Source of the DNA: Candidatus Tectimicrobiota bacterium
GTDB lineage: Bacteria; JACPUC01
Length of the DNA stretch: 64,000 bases
NCBI GenBank assembly: GCA_016192455.1
Contig: JACPUC010000021.1
Location: 35,630 to 99,629, forward strand
Direction: 5' to 3'
Shown: piece after piece, positions 1 through 8,525 of the stretch
Position numbering within the stretch: the first letter of the stretch is position 1
Layout of the letters: each line of letters starts with the position of its first letter
Position numbers and translations under genes: made by a program
The notes under the pieces: model-generated
Told to the model about the DNA's origin: nothing
The model's database searches: none
The model's input: only the letters and a program-made list of their open reading frames with translations

Positions 1-444
1 ATTGCCTACAACCACAAACGGCACATCAGCGAGGGTCTTGCCTGCAAGGACTGCCACAAGAGCGCCCTGACGGGCGAAGCCGCCGGTCGGCCGAGCGAGC
101 AGACGTGTCGCGACTGCCACGATCCCGGCGAGCTTGAGGAGGGTACGGAGGGGAAGAATCCTGAGATCGTCAAGCTCCTCACCTACCTCAAGGAGAAGGC
201 GCAGATTCCCTGGCGCCGCATCTTCCAGCTTCCAGAGCATGTCTACTTTTCCCATGTTCGGCATGCGACAGTCGCCAAGGTGGCGTGTGAAACCTGCCAT
301 GGTCCGATGGCGGAAGCCGTGCGACCGCCGAGCGCCCCCTTGGTCTCCATCACGATGGACTTCTGCATCAACTGCCACGTGCAGCAGCGGAGTGCGCGCG
401 CGGGCGCAGCGACAACCCGCGACTGTAATGCCTGCCATAAATAG
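1..444 (+). CDS. Multiheme cytochrome c, C-terminal part (5' end outside window)
   Basis: Frame 1 is open from the first base to a TAG at 442-444, giving 147 residues of a truncated protein. Five CxxCH haem-binding motifs are visible (CKDCH, CRDCH, CETCH, CINCH, CNACH), with extra histidines such as YNHKRH and YFSHVRH that could be bis-His axial ligands. This fits the cytochrome c3/c7-type electron-transfer subunits exported across the membrane; the signal peptide would be upstream of the window. It lies 69 bp before the Tat-exported molybdopterin oxidoreductase and reads in the same direction, so it is probably the first visible gene of that operon, in the place of QrcA or ActA. The total haem number cannot be stated because the N-terminus is missing. 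The call as a multiheme c cytochrome is secure; the exact subunit identity is inferred from gene order. Confidence 0.85.
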   Translation: MAYNHKRHISEGLACKDCHKSALTGEAAGRPSEQTCRDCHDPGELEEGTEGKNPEIVKLLTYLKEKAQIPWRRIFQLPEHVYFSHVRHATVAKVACETCHGPMAEAVRPPSAPLVSITMDFCINCHVQQRSARAGAATTRDCNACHK

Positions 445-513
445 AGGCAGCCGAGCGGGCGCGGCACGGCTCCGGGGGAACCGCTGCGGGCGCTGCCCAG
501 AGAAGGATGCGGC

Positions 514-2997
514 ATGAGGTACACGCGGCGCCATTTTCTCCAGACCCTGGGAGGCGCGGGCGTCGGGCTGGCGCTGAGCAGCTTCGGCTTCGCCGCGAGC
601 GAGAAGCCGGAGGATCTTCACGATACGTGGCCCGATCGCCAGGAGACCTGGAGCATCTCCATCTGCCAGCAGTGCCCCGGCGGCTGCGGTATCCGGGTGC
701 GGCAGGTGGGCGGGCGGCCGGTCAAGATCGAGGGCAACCCCGACCACCCGGTGAACCAGGGACGCCTCTGCCCCAAAGGGCAGAGCGCCCTGCACGCGCT
801 CTATGATCCCGACCGCATCCGCACGCCGTTGCTGCGCACCGGCAAGCGCGGCGCCGGCGCCTGGAAGCCTCTCGGCTGGGACGAAGCGCTGGGGATGCTG
901 CGGCAACGCCTAGCCGGGCTGCAGGCGCAGGGCGAGCCCCACCGCCTGGCGATCCTCGGCGGCCAGTACCGCGGCTTCATGGATCCCCTCTGGCGCCGCT
1001 TTGCCCATGCCTACGGAACGCCGAACTACATCCGCCTCAACTGCTTGCAAACGGATCAGGCGATGCTCGCGCACGTCCTCTCCCAGGGAGCCCAGGCGCC
1101 GCTCAGCTTCGATCTGCGCCATGCGCGCCTCATCCTCTCCTTCGGCTGCAACCTTCTGGAGACCTGGCAGTCCCCCGTGCACGTCGCCCGCGCCTATGCC
1201 GACACGGTGAGCGCCGCGGGCGGGCGCACCGCCAGATTGGTGCAGGTGGACCCCCGTTTCTCCCCCACCGCCGCCAAGGCGGACCAATGGGTTCCCATCG
1301 AACCGGGCAGGGACGGCGCCCTGGCGCTGGGGCTCGCCTACGTGCTGATTCGCGAGAACCTCTATGACGACCAGTTCGTGCGCAACTTCACCTTCGGCTT
1401 CCATGATTGGGTCGATGACCACGGGGTGCGCCAGCGCGGTTACCGCAGCGTCGTCCTCGACACCTACGAGCCGAGCCACGTCGCCGAGATCACCGGGGTG
1501 CCGGTGGAGACCATCATCCAGTTGGCGCGCGAGTTCGGCGCCCGGAAGCCGGCCCTGGCCATCGGCAGCCGCGGCGTCTCCCAATACTCCAATGACAACC
1601 TGAGTCGTCTCGCGGTGCACAGCCTGAACGCGCTCGTCGGCAACATCGGCCAGAAGGGAGGGGTGCTGGGACAGAACGTCCTCCCCTTCACTCCCTGGCC
1701 CTCCTTCGAGCTGGATGGGGCGGCGCGGCGCGGCGTCGCCATGCCACGCGTCGACGGCGCCGGTCAGGGCCGCTACCTCCTCAGCACCGATGCCTTCCAG
1801 GCGCTGCCGCAAAACCTCAAAGCGGACAAGCCCTACTCCATCGATACCCTGCTCATCTACGGCACGAACCCACTCCTTTCCCATCCAAGCGGCGCCGGCT
1901 TCAGCGGCGTCCTCGATCATGTTGGCTTCGTGGTGAGCTTCTCGCCTTACTACGACGAGACGGCCATGATGGCCGACCTCGTGCTTCCCGACCACACGCC
2001 CCTCGAACGCTGGTTGGACGACCCCCTCACCCAGTTGGCCGGTTTCTCCGCCTTCAGCATCGCTCCGCCGGTGGTCTCCCCCCTCTTCGAGACGAGATCG
2101 ACGGGTGACGTCGTGCTCAGGTTGGCCGCCATGCTGGGCGGCGTTCCAGCGCTCGCCCTCCCCTGGAAGAGCTACGAGGACCTCCTCCGCTTCAGCGCCC
2201 GCGGCCTCTTCGAGGCAGGGTTCGGCCATGTCATCTCGATTCCGGAACGCGAGGGATTCCGGCAGCTCCTACGCCAGCGCGGGTACTGGAGGAGGGAGCT
2301 TGCGACCTTCGACGACTTCTGGAAGGCCCTGGTGAGCCGCGGCGCCTGGTGGGATGCCGAGGAGAACTACGGGGCGCTGGCGATGGTCCTGCACACCCCG
2401 TCGCGCCGCTACGAGTTCTACTCGCAGACCCTCCGCCGTCAGGTGGAGGAGGAAGCGCGCAAGCTTGCCGAGCGCGAGAAGGGGCTTGATGTCGGGGCTG
2501 CCGTGAAGCGCCTTGCCGGCGAGCTGCACCTCGGCCAGAACGAACAACTCTTCTACCTGCCGCACTATGAAGAGCCGAGCTTTCGTGGGGAGGATCGCAG
2601 TTACCCCCTGCACTTCGGGTCCTACAAACTCATGAGCCGCTATGGCGGCCGTACCGGCAATCAGCCATGGCTGCAGGAACACCCCGCGGCGTTCATCGAG
2701 AGTGACTGGGACCCCTGGGTCGAGATCAACCCGGTCACGGCGCGCCGACTCAACATCCAAGACGGCGAGTGGGTGTGGGTCGAATCAAGCAAGGGGCGGC
2801 TGCGGGCCAAGGCCCGCCTCTATCCGGGAACGCGGCCCAACATGGTGAATATGGCCACGGGGGCCGGCCATACCGCGATGGGCCGCTGGGCCCAGGGGGT
2901 CGGCGCCAACCCGAATGAGGTCATCCTGCCGGGAAGCGATGTGGTGCGCGGCTTTGGAACGCTGGGAGAGACCCGGGTGCGGATCGTGAAACTCTAG
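514..2997 (+). CDS. Tat-exported molybdopterin oxidoreductase (Qrc/ACIII/PsrA-like catalytic subunit)
   Basis: 827-residue member of the DMSO-reductase superfamily. The N-terminus carries a twin-arginine signal (RRHFLQ at 5-10, then a hydrophobic stretch ending near Ala28). A CX2CX3CX27C motif (Cys51, 54, 58, 86) would bind the FS0 [4Fe-4S] cluster and is followed by the usual Pro-Lys-Gly. Cys177, in the segment NYIRLNCLQTD, is in about the right place to be the molybdenum ligand. The C-terminal 130 residues look like the molydopterin-dinucleotide-binding domain. In characterised Qrc and ACIII complexes the equivalent subunit has lost molybdenum, so the intact motif is notable. The start at 514 has AGAAGG eight bases upstream. 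The next genes encode the ferredoxin and NrfD partners, so this is probably the periplasmic catalytic or scaffold subunit of a quinone-linked complex. The substrate is unknown. Confidence 0.88.
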   Translation: MRYTRRHFLQTLGGAGVGLALSSFGFAASEKPEDLHDTWPDRQETWSISICQQCPGGCGIRVRQVGGRPVKIEGNPDHPVNQGRLCPKGQSALHALYDPDRIRTPLLRTGKRGAGAWKPLGWDEALGMLRQRLAGLQAQGEPHRLAILGGQYRGFMDPLWRRFAHAYGTPNYIRLNCLQTDQAMLAHVLSQGAQAPLSFDLRHARLILSFGCNLLETWQSPVHVARAYADTVSAAGGRTARLVQVDPRFSPTAAKADQWVPIEPGRDGALALGLAYVLIRENLYDDQFVRNFTFGFHDWVDDHGVRQRGYRSVVLDTYEPSHVAEITGVPVETIIQLAREFGARKPALAIGSRGVSQYSNDNLSRLAVHSLNALVGNIGQKGGVLGQNVLPFTPWPSFELDGAARRGVAMPRVDGAGQGRYLLSTDAFQALPQNLKADKPYSIDTLLIYGTNPLLSHPSGAGFSGVLDHVGFVVSFSPYYDETAMMADLVLPDHTPLERWLDDPLTQLAGFSAFSIAPPVVSPLFETRSTGDVVLRLAAMLGGVPALALPWKSYEDLLRFSARGLFEAGFGHVISIPEREGFRQLLRQRGYWRRELATFDDFWKALVSRGAWWDAEENYGALAMVLHTPSRRYEFYSQTLRRQVEEEARKLAEREKGLDVGAAVKRLAGELHLGQNEQLFYLPHYEEPSFRGEDRSYPLHFGSYKLMSRYGGRTGNQPWLQEHPAAFIESDWDPWVEINPVTARRLNIQDGEWVWVESSKGRLRAKARLYPGTRPNMVNMATGAGHTAMGRWAQGVGANPNEVILPGSDVVRGFGTLGETRVRIVKL

Positions 2998-3016
2998 CCT
3001 CGTGGAAGGGGACCAC

Positions 3017-3712
3017 GTGCCACGCTGGGCGATGGTGATTGATATCGATAAGTGCACCGGCTGCCAGGCCTGCGTGCTTGCCTGTAAAGCGGAGAACAAC
3101 ATCCCCGCCGTCAGCCGCGAGGAGAGCGCGCGCGGCCGCAGCATCAGTTGGATGCGCATCCTCCACGAAGTCGAGGGGGAGTACCCCGACGTGCGCCTGC
3201 GGTTCATCCCGCGCCCCTGCATGCACTGCGACAATCCGCCCTGCACGAAGGTCTGCCCCGTCATGGCCACCTACAAGGACCGCGACGGCATCGTGGCGCA
3301 AATCTACCCGCGCTGCATCGGCTGCCGCTTCTGCATGGCCGCCTGCCCCTACACCGTGAAGTACTTCAACTGGCACACCTACGAGATGCCGAACCTGCAG
3401 CAGCGCATGCACAATCCCGACGTCTCGGTGCGCACGAAAGGAGTGGTCGAGAAGTGCACCTTCTGCCACCACCGCCTGCAACGCGCCCACGACGAGGCGC
3501 GCCGCCAGGGCCGACCCCTGGAGGCTGGCAGCTACACGACTGCCTGTTCACAGACGTGCCCGACGGGAGCCATACGTTTCGGCGACCTCGATGATCGCGA
3601 CAGCGAGGTGGCCCGCCTGGCGAAGAGCCCGCGGGCGTTCCGCCTGCTTGCAGAACTTGGCACGCAGCCGAAGGTCATCTACCTGACAGAACGGGACCGC
3701 CATGCGACCTGA
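3017..3712 (+). CDS. Four-cluster ferredoxin subunit (DmsB/PsrB/QrcC-like)
   Basis: 231-residue electron-transfer protein with the four cysteine groups of the NrfC/DmsB/PsrB family: CTGCQACVLAC, CMHCDNPPCTKVC, CIGCRFCMAAC, and CTFCHH pairing with CSQTC near the C-terminus. Each group should bind a [4Fe-4S] cluster, making a wire between the molybdopterin subunit and the NrfD membrane anchor. It has no signal peptide, so export would be by co-translocation with the Tat-bearing partner. The GTG at 3017 is preferred because GGAAGGGG sits five bases upstream and the product then begins MPRWAMVIDIDKC like relatives; GTG 3002 and ATG 3032 are alternatives. The stop overlaps the NrfD start by 11 bases, implying translational coupling. 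Confidence 0.9.
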   Translation: MPRWAMVIDIDKCTGCQACVLACKAENNIPAVSREESARGRSISWMRILHEVEGEYPDVRLRFIPRPCMHCDNPPCTKVCPVMATYKDRDGIVAQIYPRCIGCRFCMAACPYTVKYFNWHTYEMPNLQQRMHNPDVSVRTKGVVEKCTFCHHRLQRAHDEARRQGRPLEAGSYTTACSQTCPTGAIRFGDLDDRDSEVARLAKSPRAFRLLAELGTQPKVIYLTERDRHAT

Positions 3713-5048
3713 TGCACCCACCCTGGAGCTCGACCTCGCGCTCATCAACCCGATTGTGAAGACGAGCCGCACCTTCTTCATCGCCGCGGCGTTCCTGCTC
3801 CTGGTGATTCTCTGGGCCAACTTGGCCTACCGCTCGCAGCTCGTGGAAGGGCTCGGCGTCACCGGCCTTAACCAGCCGGTAAGCTGGGGCTTCTACATCA
3901 CCAACTTCGTCTTTTTCATCGGCATCAGCCACGCCGGCACGCTCATCTCGGCTATCCTGCGCATCGCCCAGGCCGAGTGGCGCCGCCCCATCACGCGCAT
4001 GGCCGAGGTCATCACCGTCGTCGTCCTCTTCCTGGGCGCCGTGAACATCATCTTTGACCTGGGCCGCCCCGATCGCGCCCTCAATGTCATCTACTGGGGG
4101 CGCTACCAATCGCCCCTCCTGTGGGACGTTACGAGCATCACCACCTACCTGACAGCAAGTACCATCTACCTCTACCTTCCTCTCATCCCCGATGTCGCCA
4201 TCCTGCGCGACCGGGTCAGCCGCTTCAACTGGCTCTACCGCATCCTCGCCCTGGGCTGGCGGGGCACCGAGCGCCAGGAGAAAGTGCTGCAGCGCGCCAT
4301 CGCCATCATGGCCATCGTCGTCATCCCGGTCGCCGTGTCGGTGCACAGCGTCGTCTCCTTCGTCTTCTCCATGACCCTGCAACCGATGTGGCACAGCACC
4401 ATCTTCGGGCCGTACTTCGTGGTGGGAGCGATCTTCTCCGGCATCGCCGCGCTCATCATCGCCATGGTCGTGGTCCGCAAGGTCTACCACCTCGAAGCCT
4501 ACATGAAGCCGATCCACTTCAACTACCTGAGCCTCCTCCTGCTCATCATGTCGCTGCTGTGGTTCTACTTCACCTTCGCGGAGTACCTCACCGGCTACTA
4601 CGGCGGGGAGCCGGAGGAGATGAAGGTCTTCTGGGCCAAGCTGACGGGGGATTTCGCGCCCTTCTTCTGGAGCATGGTGCTCTGTAACTTCTTCATTCCG
4701 GTCCTCATCCTGAGCTTCCGGCGCACGCGCACTATCCTCGGCGCCTTGCTCGCCTCGTCCACCGTGGTCATCGGCATGTGGATCGAGCGCTTCATCATCA
4801 TCGTGCCGACGCTGTCGCACCCGCGCCTGCCACACGCCGCGGCCATCTACCTGCCCAGCCTCGTCGAGTGGGCGATGTTCGCCGGCAGCATTGCCACCTT
4901 CATCCTGCTCTACATGGTCTTCACGAAGCTCTTCCCGATCATCTCGCTGTGGGAAATCCAGGAAGGTCGCGAGGTCGGCTTGCGGCACATGGAGGAACGG
5001 GTGCGCGCCTATCTCCCCTCGACACCCACGCCAAGCAGCCAGGTTTGA
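3702..5048 (+). CDS. NrfD/PsrC-family quinone-interacting membrane subunit
   Basis: 448-residue polytopic protein with about ten hydrophobic segments. Blocks include NQPVSWGFYITNFVFFIG, ISHAGTLISAI and a late WIERFIIIVP motif, typical of NrfD/PsrC/ActC/QrcD proteins. These subunits form two four-helix bundles with a quinone site and transfer electrons between (mena)quinone and the iron-sulfur subunit. The length matches PsrC/QrcD/ActC-type members (about 400-480) rather than the shorter NrfD. The ATG at 3702 lies inside the end of the ferredoxin gene. Position between the ferredoxin and a two-helix protein supports membership of one complex. Direction of electron flow (quinol oxidation or quinone reduction) cannot be told from sequence. 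Confidence 0.9.
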   Translation: MRPDAPTLELDLALINPIVKTSRTFFIAAAFLLLVILWANLAYRSQLVEGLGVTGLNQPVSWGFYITNFVFFIGISHAGTLISAILRIAQAEWRRPITRMAEVITVVVLFLGAVNIIFDLGRPDRALNVIYWGRYQSPLLWDVTSITTYLTASTIYLYLPLIPDVAILRDRVSRFNWLYRILALGWRGTERQEKVLQRAIAIMAIVVIPVAVSVHSVVSFVFSMTLQPMWHSTIFGPYFVVGAIFSGIAALIIAMVVVRKVYHLEAYMKPIHFNYLSLLLLIMSLLWFYFTFAEYLTGYYGGEPEEMKVFWAKLTGDFAPFFWSMVLCNFFIPVLILSFRRTRTILGALLASSTVVIGMWIERFIIIVPTLSHPRLPHAAAIYLPSLVEWAMFAGSIATFILLYMVFTKLFPIISLWEIQEGREVGLRHMEERVRAYLPSTPTPSSQV

Positions 5049-5097
5049 GACCTGGCCGACGTTCCGCCGCAGCCCGGGTGCTGCGGGAGGGTCAAGG

Positions 5098-5346
5098 ATG
5101 CAACGCGATCCACGCTGGGTGTTGTACGTGCAGAACGCGGGGCTCTTCCTCTTCACCGTCTTCGTGTTCGGCGTCATCGGCTGGATCATTCGCCTCATCC
5201 GGCTCTCCTGGACGCTCGATGACAGTCCTTCCGGGTCGATCGCCATCTCGCTCATCGCCATCCCGGTTTTCCTCTTGCTCCTGGGCGTCGTCAACTACGT
5301 CTTCTGGGGCATCCGTGGCGCCGTCGAGAAGGAGGATTCGCAATGA
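5098..5346 (+). CDS. Small two-helix membrane protein of the respiratory operon
   Basis: 82-residue protein with two hydrophobic segments (about residues 12-35 and 48-70) separated by a short polar loop. It has no motif I recognise. It begins at the ATG at 5098, 49 bp after the NrfD gene, and its TGA overlaps the ATG of the following cytochrome gene by four bases, so it is translated as part of the operon. Complexes of the ACIII type carry small membrane subunits, and an accessory or assembly role is likely, but this is inference from position. The hydrophobic pattern and overlap make it a real gene; its function is unknown. Confidence 0.75.
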   Translation: MQRDPRWVLYVQNAGLFLFTVFVFGVIGWIIRLIRLSWTLDDSPSGSIAISLIAIPVFLLLLGVVNYVFWGIRGAVEKEDSQ

Positions 5347-6587
5347 GGCAGCGCCTCGCCTCGCGCACCGTGATGGCCGTGGTCGTCGGCTGCGTCGTGT
5401 TCTTCGGCGTGGCGTTTCGCGCCGCGGCGTCTGACGAGAGGCTGTTACCCGATAACCCCCTGGCCGGGCAAGAGCTCTTCCTCTCGAAAGGTTGCGTCTC
5501 GTGCCATGCCGTCCTCGGCCATGGCGGCACCGCCGGGCCTGATTTCGGCAAGATCCAGCTCAGCAAGAGCATTCTCGGCATCGCCGCCCTGATGTGGAAC
5601 CACTCTCCCCGCATGACGGAGGAGTTCCTCAGACTGCAGCGCGCACGCCCTGAATTCAGCGCCGAGGAGATGAGCAACCTGATCGGCTTCCTCTACCTCC
5701 TGAACTACTTCGATCCGCTGGGCGATCCCAAGACGGGGGCCGAGGTGTTCAAGTCGCACCTCTGCGAAAACTGCCATGCCGTGGGAGGTGCGGGGGGAAA
5801 GGTGGCGCCGCCGCTCGATCGCCTGAAGAACTACTACACGCCGATCTACCTCGCCACCTCCATGTGGAACCACGGCGCCAAGATGACCGAGTCGATGAAG
5901 CAGCGCAACGTGCCCCTGCCTCGCTTCCACGGCGCCGACGTGGCCGACCTGCTGGCGTTCATCCGCCAGATGGCGCGCACCGACGTGGTGGAGCGCCACT
6001 ACCTCGAACCGGGCAGCCCAGCGCGCGGCGCGCTGATTGTCCATACCAAGGGGTGCAGCCAGTGCCACGGCATCCACAAGAGCAATGGCGGAACCGAAGC
6101 GGATGCCCGCCCGCCCTTCGCTACGCTTTTCCCGAACATGGAAGGACCGAACCTGGCGAAGTTGGGGTTGCGCACCAACTTCTCGCACATCGCCGGCATG
6201 CTCTGGACCCATGGCGATGGGGTGTGGGAAATCATGCAGCGAAACGGCGTCGAGGTCCCCACCTTCAGCCCGCAGGAGATGGCCGACCTGAGCATCTACC
6301 TCTACTTCCTCGGCTACGCGGACAGCCCGGGAAATGTTCAGGGAGGGCGCTCCGTGTTCGTGGAGAAAGGATGCGTTCTCTGTCACAGCCCCCACGATGA
6401 TGCCAAGAAGATCGGACCTGGGCTCGCAAAGATCGCCAAGAACGCCACTCCCTTCGAGATCGTGGCTGCCATGTGGAACCATCTGCCGACCATGGAGAAA
6501 CGGCTCAATGAACTGAAGTTCCCCTGGCCACGGTTCACGACGGCCGAGATGGGCGATCTCATCACCTACTTGCGGTCGATGGAGTGA
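5343..6587 (+). CDS. Tetraheme c-type cytochrome with four repeated modules
   Basis: 414-residue secreted protein with an N-terminal hydrophobic signal ending near Ala29. Four CxxCH motifs occur at residues 51-55, 141-145, 238-242 and 344-348. Each is followed 30-45 residues later by a repeated aromatic motif: MWNH at 84, MWNH at 174, MLWTH at 286 and MWNH at 377. Each module then ends with an acidic-M-x-D/N-L segment (such as EEMSNLIGFLY and AEMGDLITYL), which resembles the C-terminal helix of mono-haem class I cytochromes c. The protein is therefore four tandem cytochrome c domains. It is the last gene of the operon and ends before a hairpin terminator. It probably carries electrons between the NrfD/molybdopterin complex and a periplasmic partner. 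Confidence 0.88.
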   Translation: MRQRLASRTVMAVVVGCVVFFGVAFRAAASDERLLPDNPLAGQELFLSKGCVSCHAVLGHGGTAGPDFGKIQLSKSILGIAALMWNHSPRMTEEFLRLQRARPEFSAEEMSNLIGFLYLLNYFDPLGDPKTGAEVFKSHLCENCHAVGGAGGKVAPPLDRLKNYYTPIYLATSMWNHGAKMTESMKQRNVPLPRFHGADVADLLAFIRQMARTDVVERHYLEPGSPARGALIVHTKGCSQCHGIHKSNGGTEADARPPFATLFPNMEGPNLAKLGLRTNFSHIAGMLWTHGDGVWEIMQRNGVEVPTFSPQEMADLSIYLYFLGYADSPGNVQGGRSVFVEKGCVLCHSPHDDAKKIGPGLAKIAKNATPFEIVAAMWNHLPTMEKRLNELKFPWPRFTTAEMGDLITYLRSME

Positions 6588-6720
6588 CGCGGCCGGCGGG
6601 GCGCCGGCAAGAACGGCCGGGGTTGTGGCGCACCAGGCTGAGCGTCGAGCCGAACCGTCGGCGCACAGCAAAGACGGGGCAAGGAGCGCGGTTCGAGGCC
6701 TACCAGCACGCAGCGTCAAG

Positions 6721-6761
6721 AGCCGCATCGCCCTGACGAGACGGGCGGGCGGCTTTTTTTT
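6721..6761 (+). terminator. Rho-independent terminator of the respiratory operon
   Basis: The 5' arm AGCCGC (6721-6726) pairs with GCGGCT (6749-6754), and the inner arm CGCCC (6729-6733) pairs with GGGCG (6743-6747) around a nine-base loop. A run of eight T residues follows (6754-6761). It lies 134 bases after the tetraheme cytochrome stop codon and is oriented to end that transcript. Confidence 0.8.
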
Positions 6762-7589
6762 CGCTGCCCCCCGCACCGTCTCGCCGGCGTCCGCTCTCCT
6801 GGCGCATCCGAGAGGGACCCCTCCGTGGGTTTTGCGTCAGCGCGCGGCGTTGACGTGAGAACCGTCTCCAAGGCGGGGCGCAGCGGTATCAACGCACCTT
6901 CTCATTGCATGGAGATGTCATGGCGCGGAGCAGATCTGCGGGCATTCAACGATTGGAAATTCTCAACGACTAATTCGAGACTATCATCCCCGTCGAAGAG
7001 AGAACGAATCTTGCTTGGCGTGACGTTTGGCGGTTTTTCTTGTCTGTGAGCTGGCATAAAAAGATCAAGAAAACAGGCTCATCTGAAGCGCAAGAGTTTC
7101 CCCTCTTCCCCTCTCCGTACTTGAAGGTGACGTTTCGGGCGCATCGCGTCGTTTCATCGAGGTCCAAACAACGATGAAACGCCTGTCCGAAGAGGCGATG
7201 AGAGATGAAGGGAAGATCGAGTACTGTTGAGGAAAATCTTCTCTTCAGGCACAGTCCGGTCGCCTCGCCTTCCAACTTCCCGAAGAGCGCGGCTTGCTGC
7301 ACCGTCGCGAAATGATCTCTCCCCGCTCTCCTCGCCTGCGGCTCCCCGTGGGTCATCAGGGAGATCGTCGCGCTCCGCCGCCGAGGCGCACCTCCCCCCC
7401 GGCCGGCACTTGAAGAAGAACGGCGCGAAACGATAAGATAGAGATCGGGCACGCCGGCATCCCTTCACCCTTCCAGGCGAACCGCCGCGCGGCATTCCCT
7501 CGAGGCTGTCGCGCCACGGCCGGGGCTAAGCTGCGGGAAGCCGCAAGCCCCTGCGCGCAACCCGAAACACCGGCGAATGAGAAGCGACG
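6762..7589. other. Non-coding stretch, AT-richer than surroundings
   Basis: No convincing gene on either strand. The part from about 6860 to 7440 is clearly less GC-rich than its neighbours and has no codon-position bias. A perfect ten-base inverted repeat (CGTTTCATCG at 7150-7159 and CGATGAAACG at 7172-7181) stands out. A second pair, TTTTCTTG and CAAGAAAA, lies near 7035-7075. It may be decayed transferred DNA or an untranslated leader of the following PqqD-like gene. Confidence 0.5.
7150..7181. repeat. Perfect 10-bp inverted repeat (hairpin)
   Basis: CGTTTCATCG (7150-7159) and CGATGAAACG (7172-7181) are exact reverse complements separated by 12 bases. No T-run follows on either strand, so it is not a standard terminator. 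It lies about 410 bases upstream of the PqqD-like gene in the non-coding stretch. Confidence 0.6.
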
Positions 7590-7859
7590 ATGAACCCAAC
7601 CCGCCGCGCCGATATCCTGGTTCGCCCGTTGGGTGAGGGGCTGGTGCTCTATGACCCCCTCAGCATGACCACCCACACGCTCAATCAAACGGCGGGTTTC
7701 ATTTGGGCGCAGTGCGACGGCAAAACGTCCACCCCCTCGATAGCGGCGGCGCTCACCCGCACGTTCGACGTCGACGCCGGAGCGGCCGCCGCGGACGTCG
7801 AGGAAGTCATCCGGCAGCTTGCGGAGCTGGGGCTCCTCGTCGTTGAAGGCACAGCGTAA
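7590..7859 (+). CDS. PqqD-family peptide-chaperone-like protein
   Basis: 89-residue protein matching the PqqD fold pattern: an N-terminal strand pair (ILVRPLGEGLVLYDP), the conserved THTLNQTAGFIW segment, then a winged-helix-like region ending ELGLLVVEG. PqqD proteins bind precursor peptides and deliver them to radical SAM maturases in PQQ and other RiPP pathways. Here there is no precursor peptide, radical SAM RiPP maturase or PqqB/C/E beside it, so this is an orphan copy, a common arrangement in this family. It is convergent with the OsmC gene (101 bp between stop codons). The family assignment is good; the partner is unknown. Confidence 0.8.
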   Translation: MNPTRRADILVRPLGEGLVLYDPLSMTTHTLNQTAGFIWAQCDGKTSTPSIAAALTRTFDVDAGAAAADVEEVIRQLAELGLLVVEGTA

Positions 7860-7960
7860 GGTTGCCGCTCTCTGCCGCATGGCCTGTGGTGCATGCCCTT
7901 CGGGCCGCACCCATGGCGCGGCGCGGAGCCGCCGCCGTGGTGCAGCGGCCTCCGCCCTTC

Positions 7961-8410
7961 CTAGCCCGCGCCTTCCTCCACGCACAGCTCCTCGCTGATC
8001 GCCACCGCCCTCGCCACCGTGCGGTAGAGCGGACAGCGCTGCCGAAACCCCTCCGTGAGGCGCTCCGCCTCCTCCTGCCGCGGTCCGCGCACCTCATAGC
8101 GAAAACGGATGGTCTGGAGAATCGGATCGACCTCCTCTCCTTGCACCCCGCGGGGATCGAAGTCGCCCTCCACGAAGGCCCGCACCTCCTCAAGCCGGAC
8201 GCCCATCTCCTGGGCCAGGTGCTCTATGAACATCACCCCGCAGGCGGCAAGCGGCGCGAGGAACATCTCCACCGTGTTGATGGCCTCGTTCCGACCGCCG
8301 ATGAGCGGCGGCGCGTCCACGACCAGATGGTGGTTCCGCGCCGCAATGATGACCCGTCCTTTGACGGCGCCGCGCACTGCCGACACTTTCACCGTCGCCA
8401 ATTGAGCCAT
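7961..8410 (-). CDS. OsmC/Ohr-family redox protein
   Basis: 149-residue OsmC-like protein. The family blocks are present: INTVEMFLAPLAACGVM with the first redox cysteine, and FRQRCPLYRTV with the second cysteine near the C-terminus. OsmC/YhfA-like proteins reduce organic hydroperoxides or serve as thiol-dependent redox proteins in the cytoplasm. The ATG at 8410 is chosen because AGGAG lies nine bases upstream and the extension above it is not conserved-looking. It is followed convergently by the PqqD-like gene and preceded by a regulator gene on the same strand (115 bp away). Which oxidant it acts on cannot be told. Confidence 0.85.
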   Translation of the reverse strand: MAQLATVKVSAVRGAVKGRVIIAARNHHLVVDAPPLIGGRNEAINTVEMFLAPLAACGVMFIEHLAQEMGVRLEEVRAFVEGDFDPRGVQGEEVDPILQTIRFRYEVRGPRQEEAERLTEGFRQRCPLYRTVARAVAISEELCVEEGAG

Positions 8411-8525
8411 GGCGTCATGCTCCTGCGTGCGCGAGATGCGTGGCGGGCGCGGCAGCGCCGTTCCCGCCAAGGGCGTCTCCCGCTCTTGCACCCTGCCGGG
8501 GTAGCCTGGCGGCGAGGGGGGTGAA

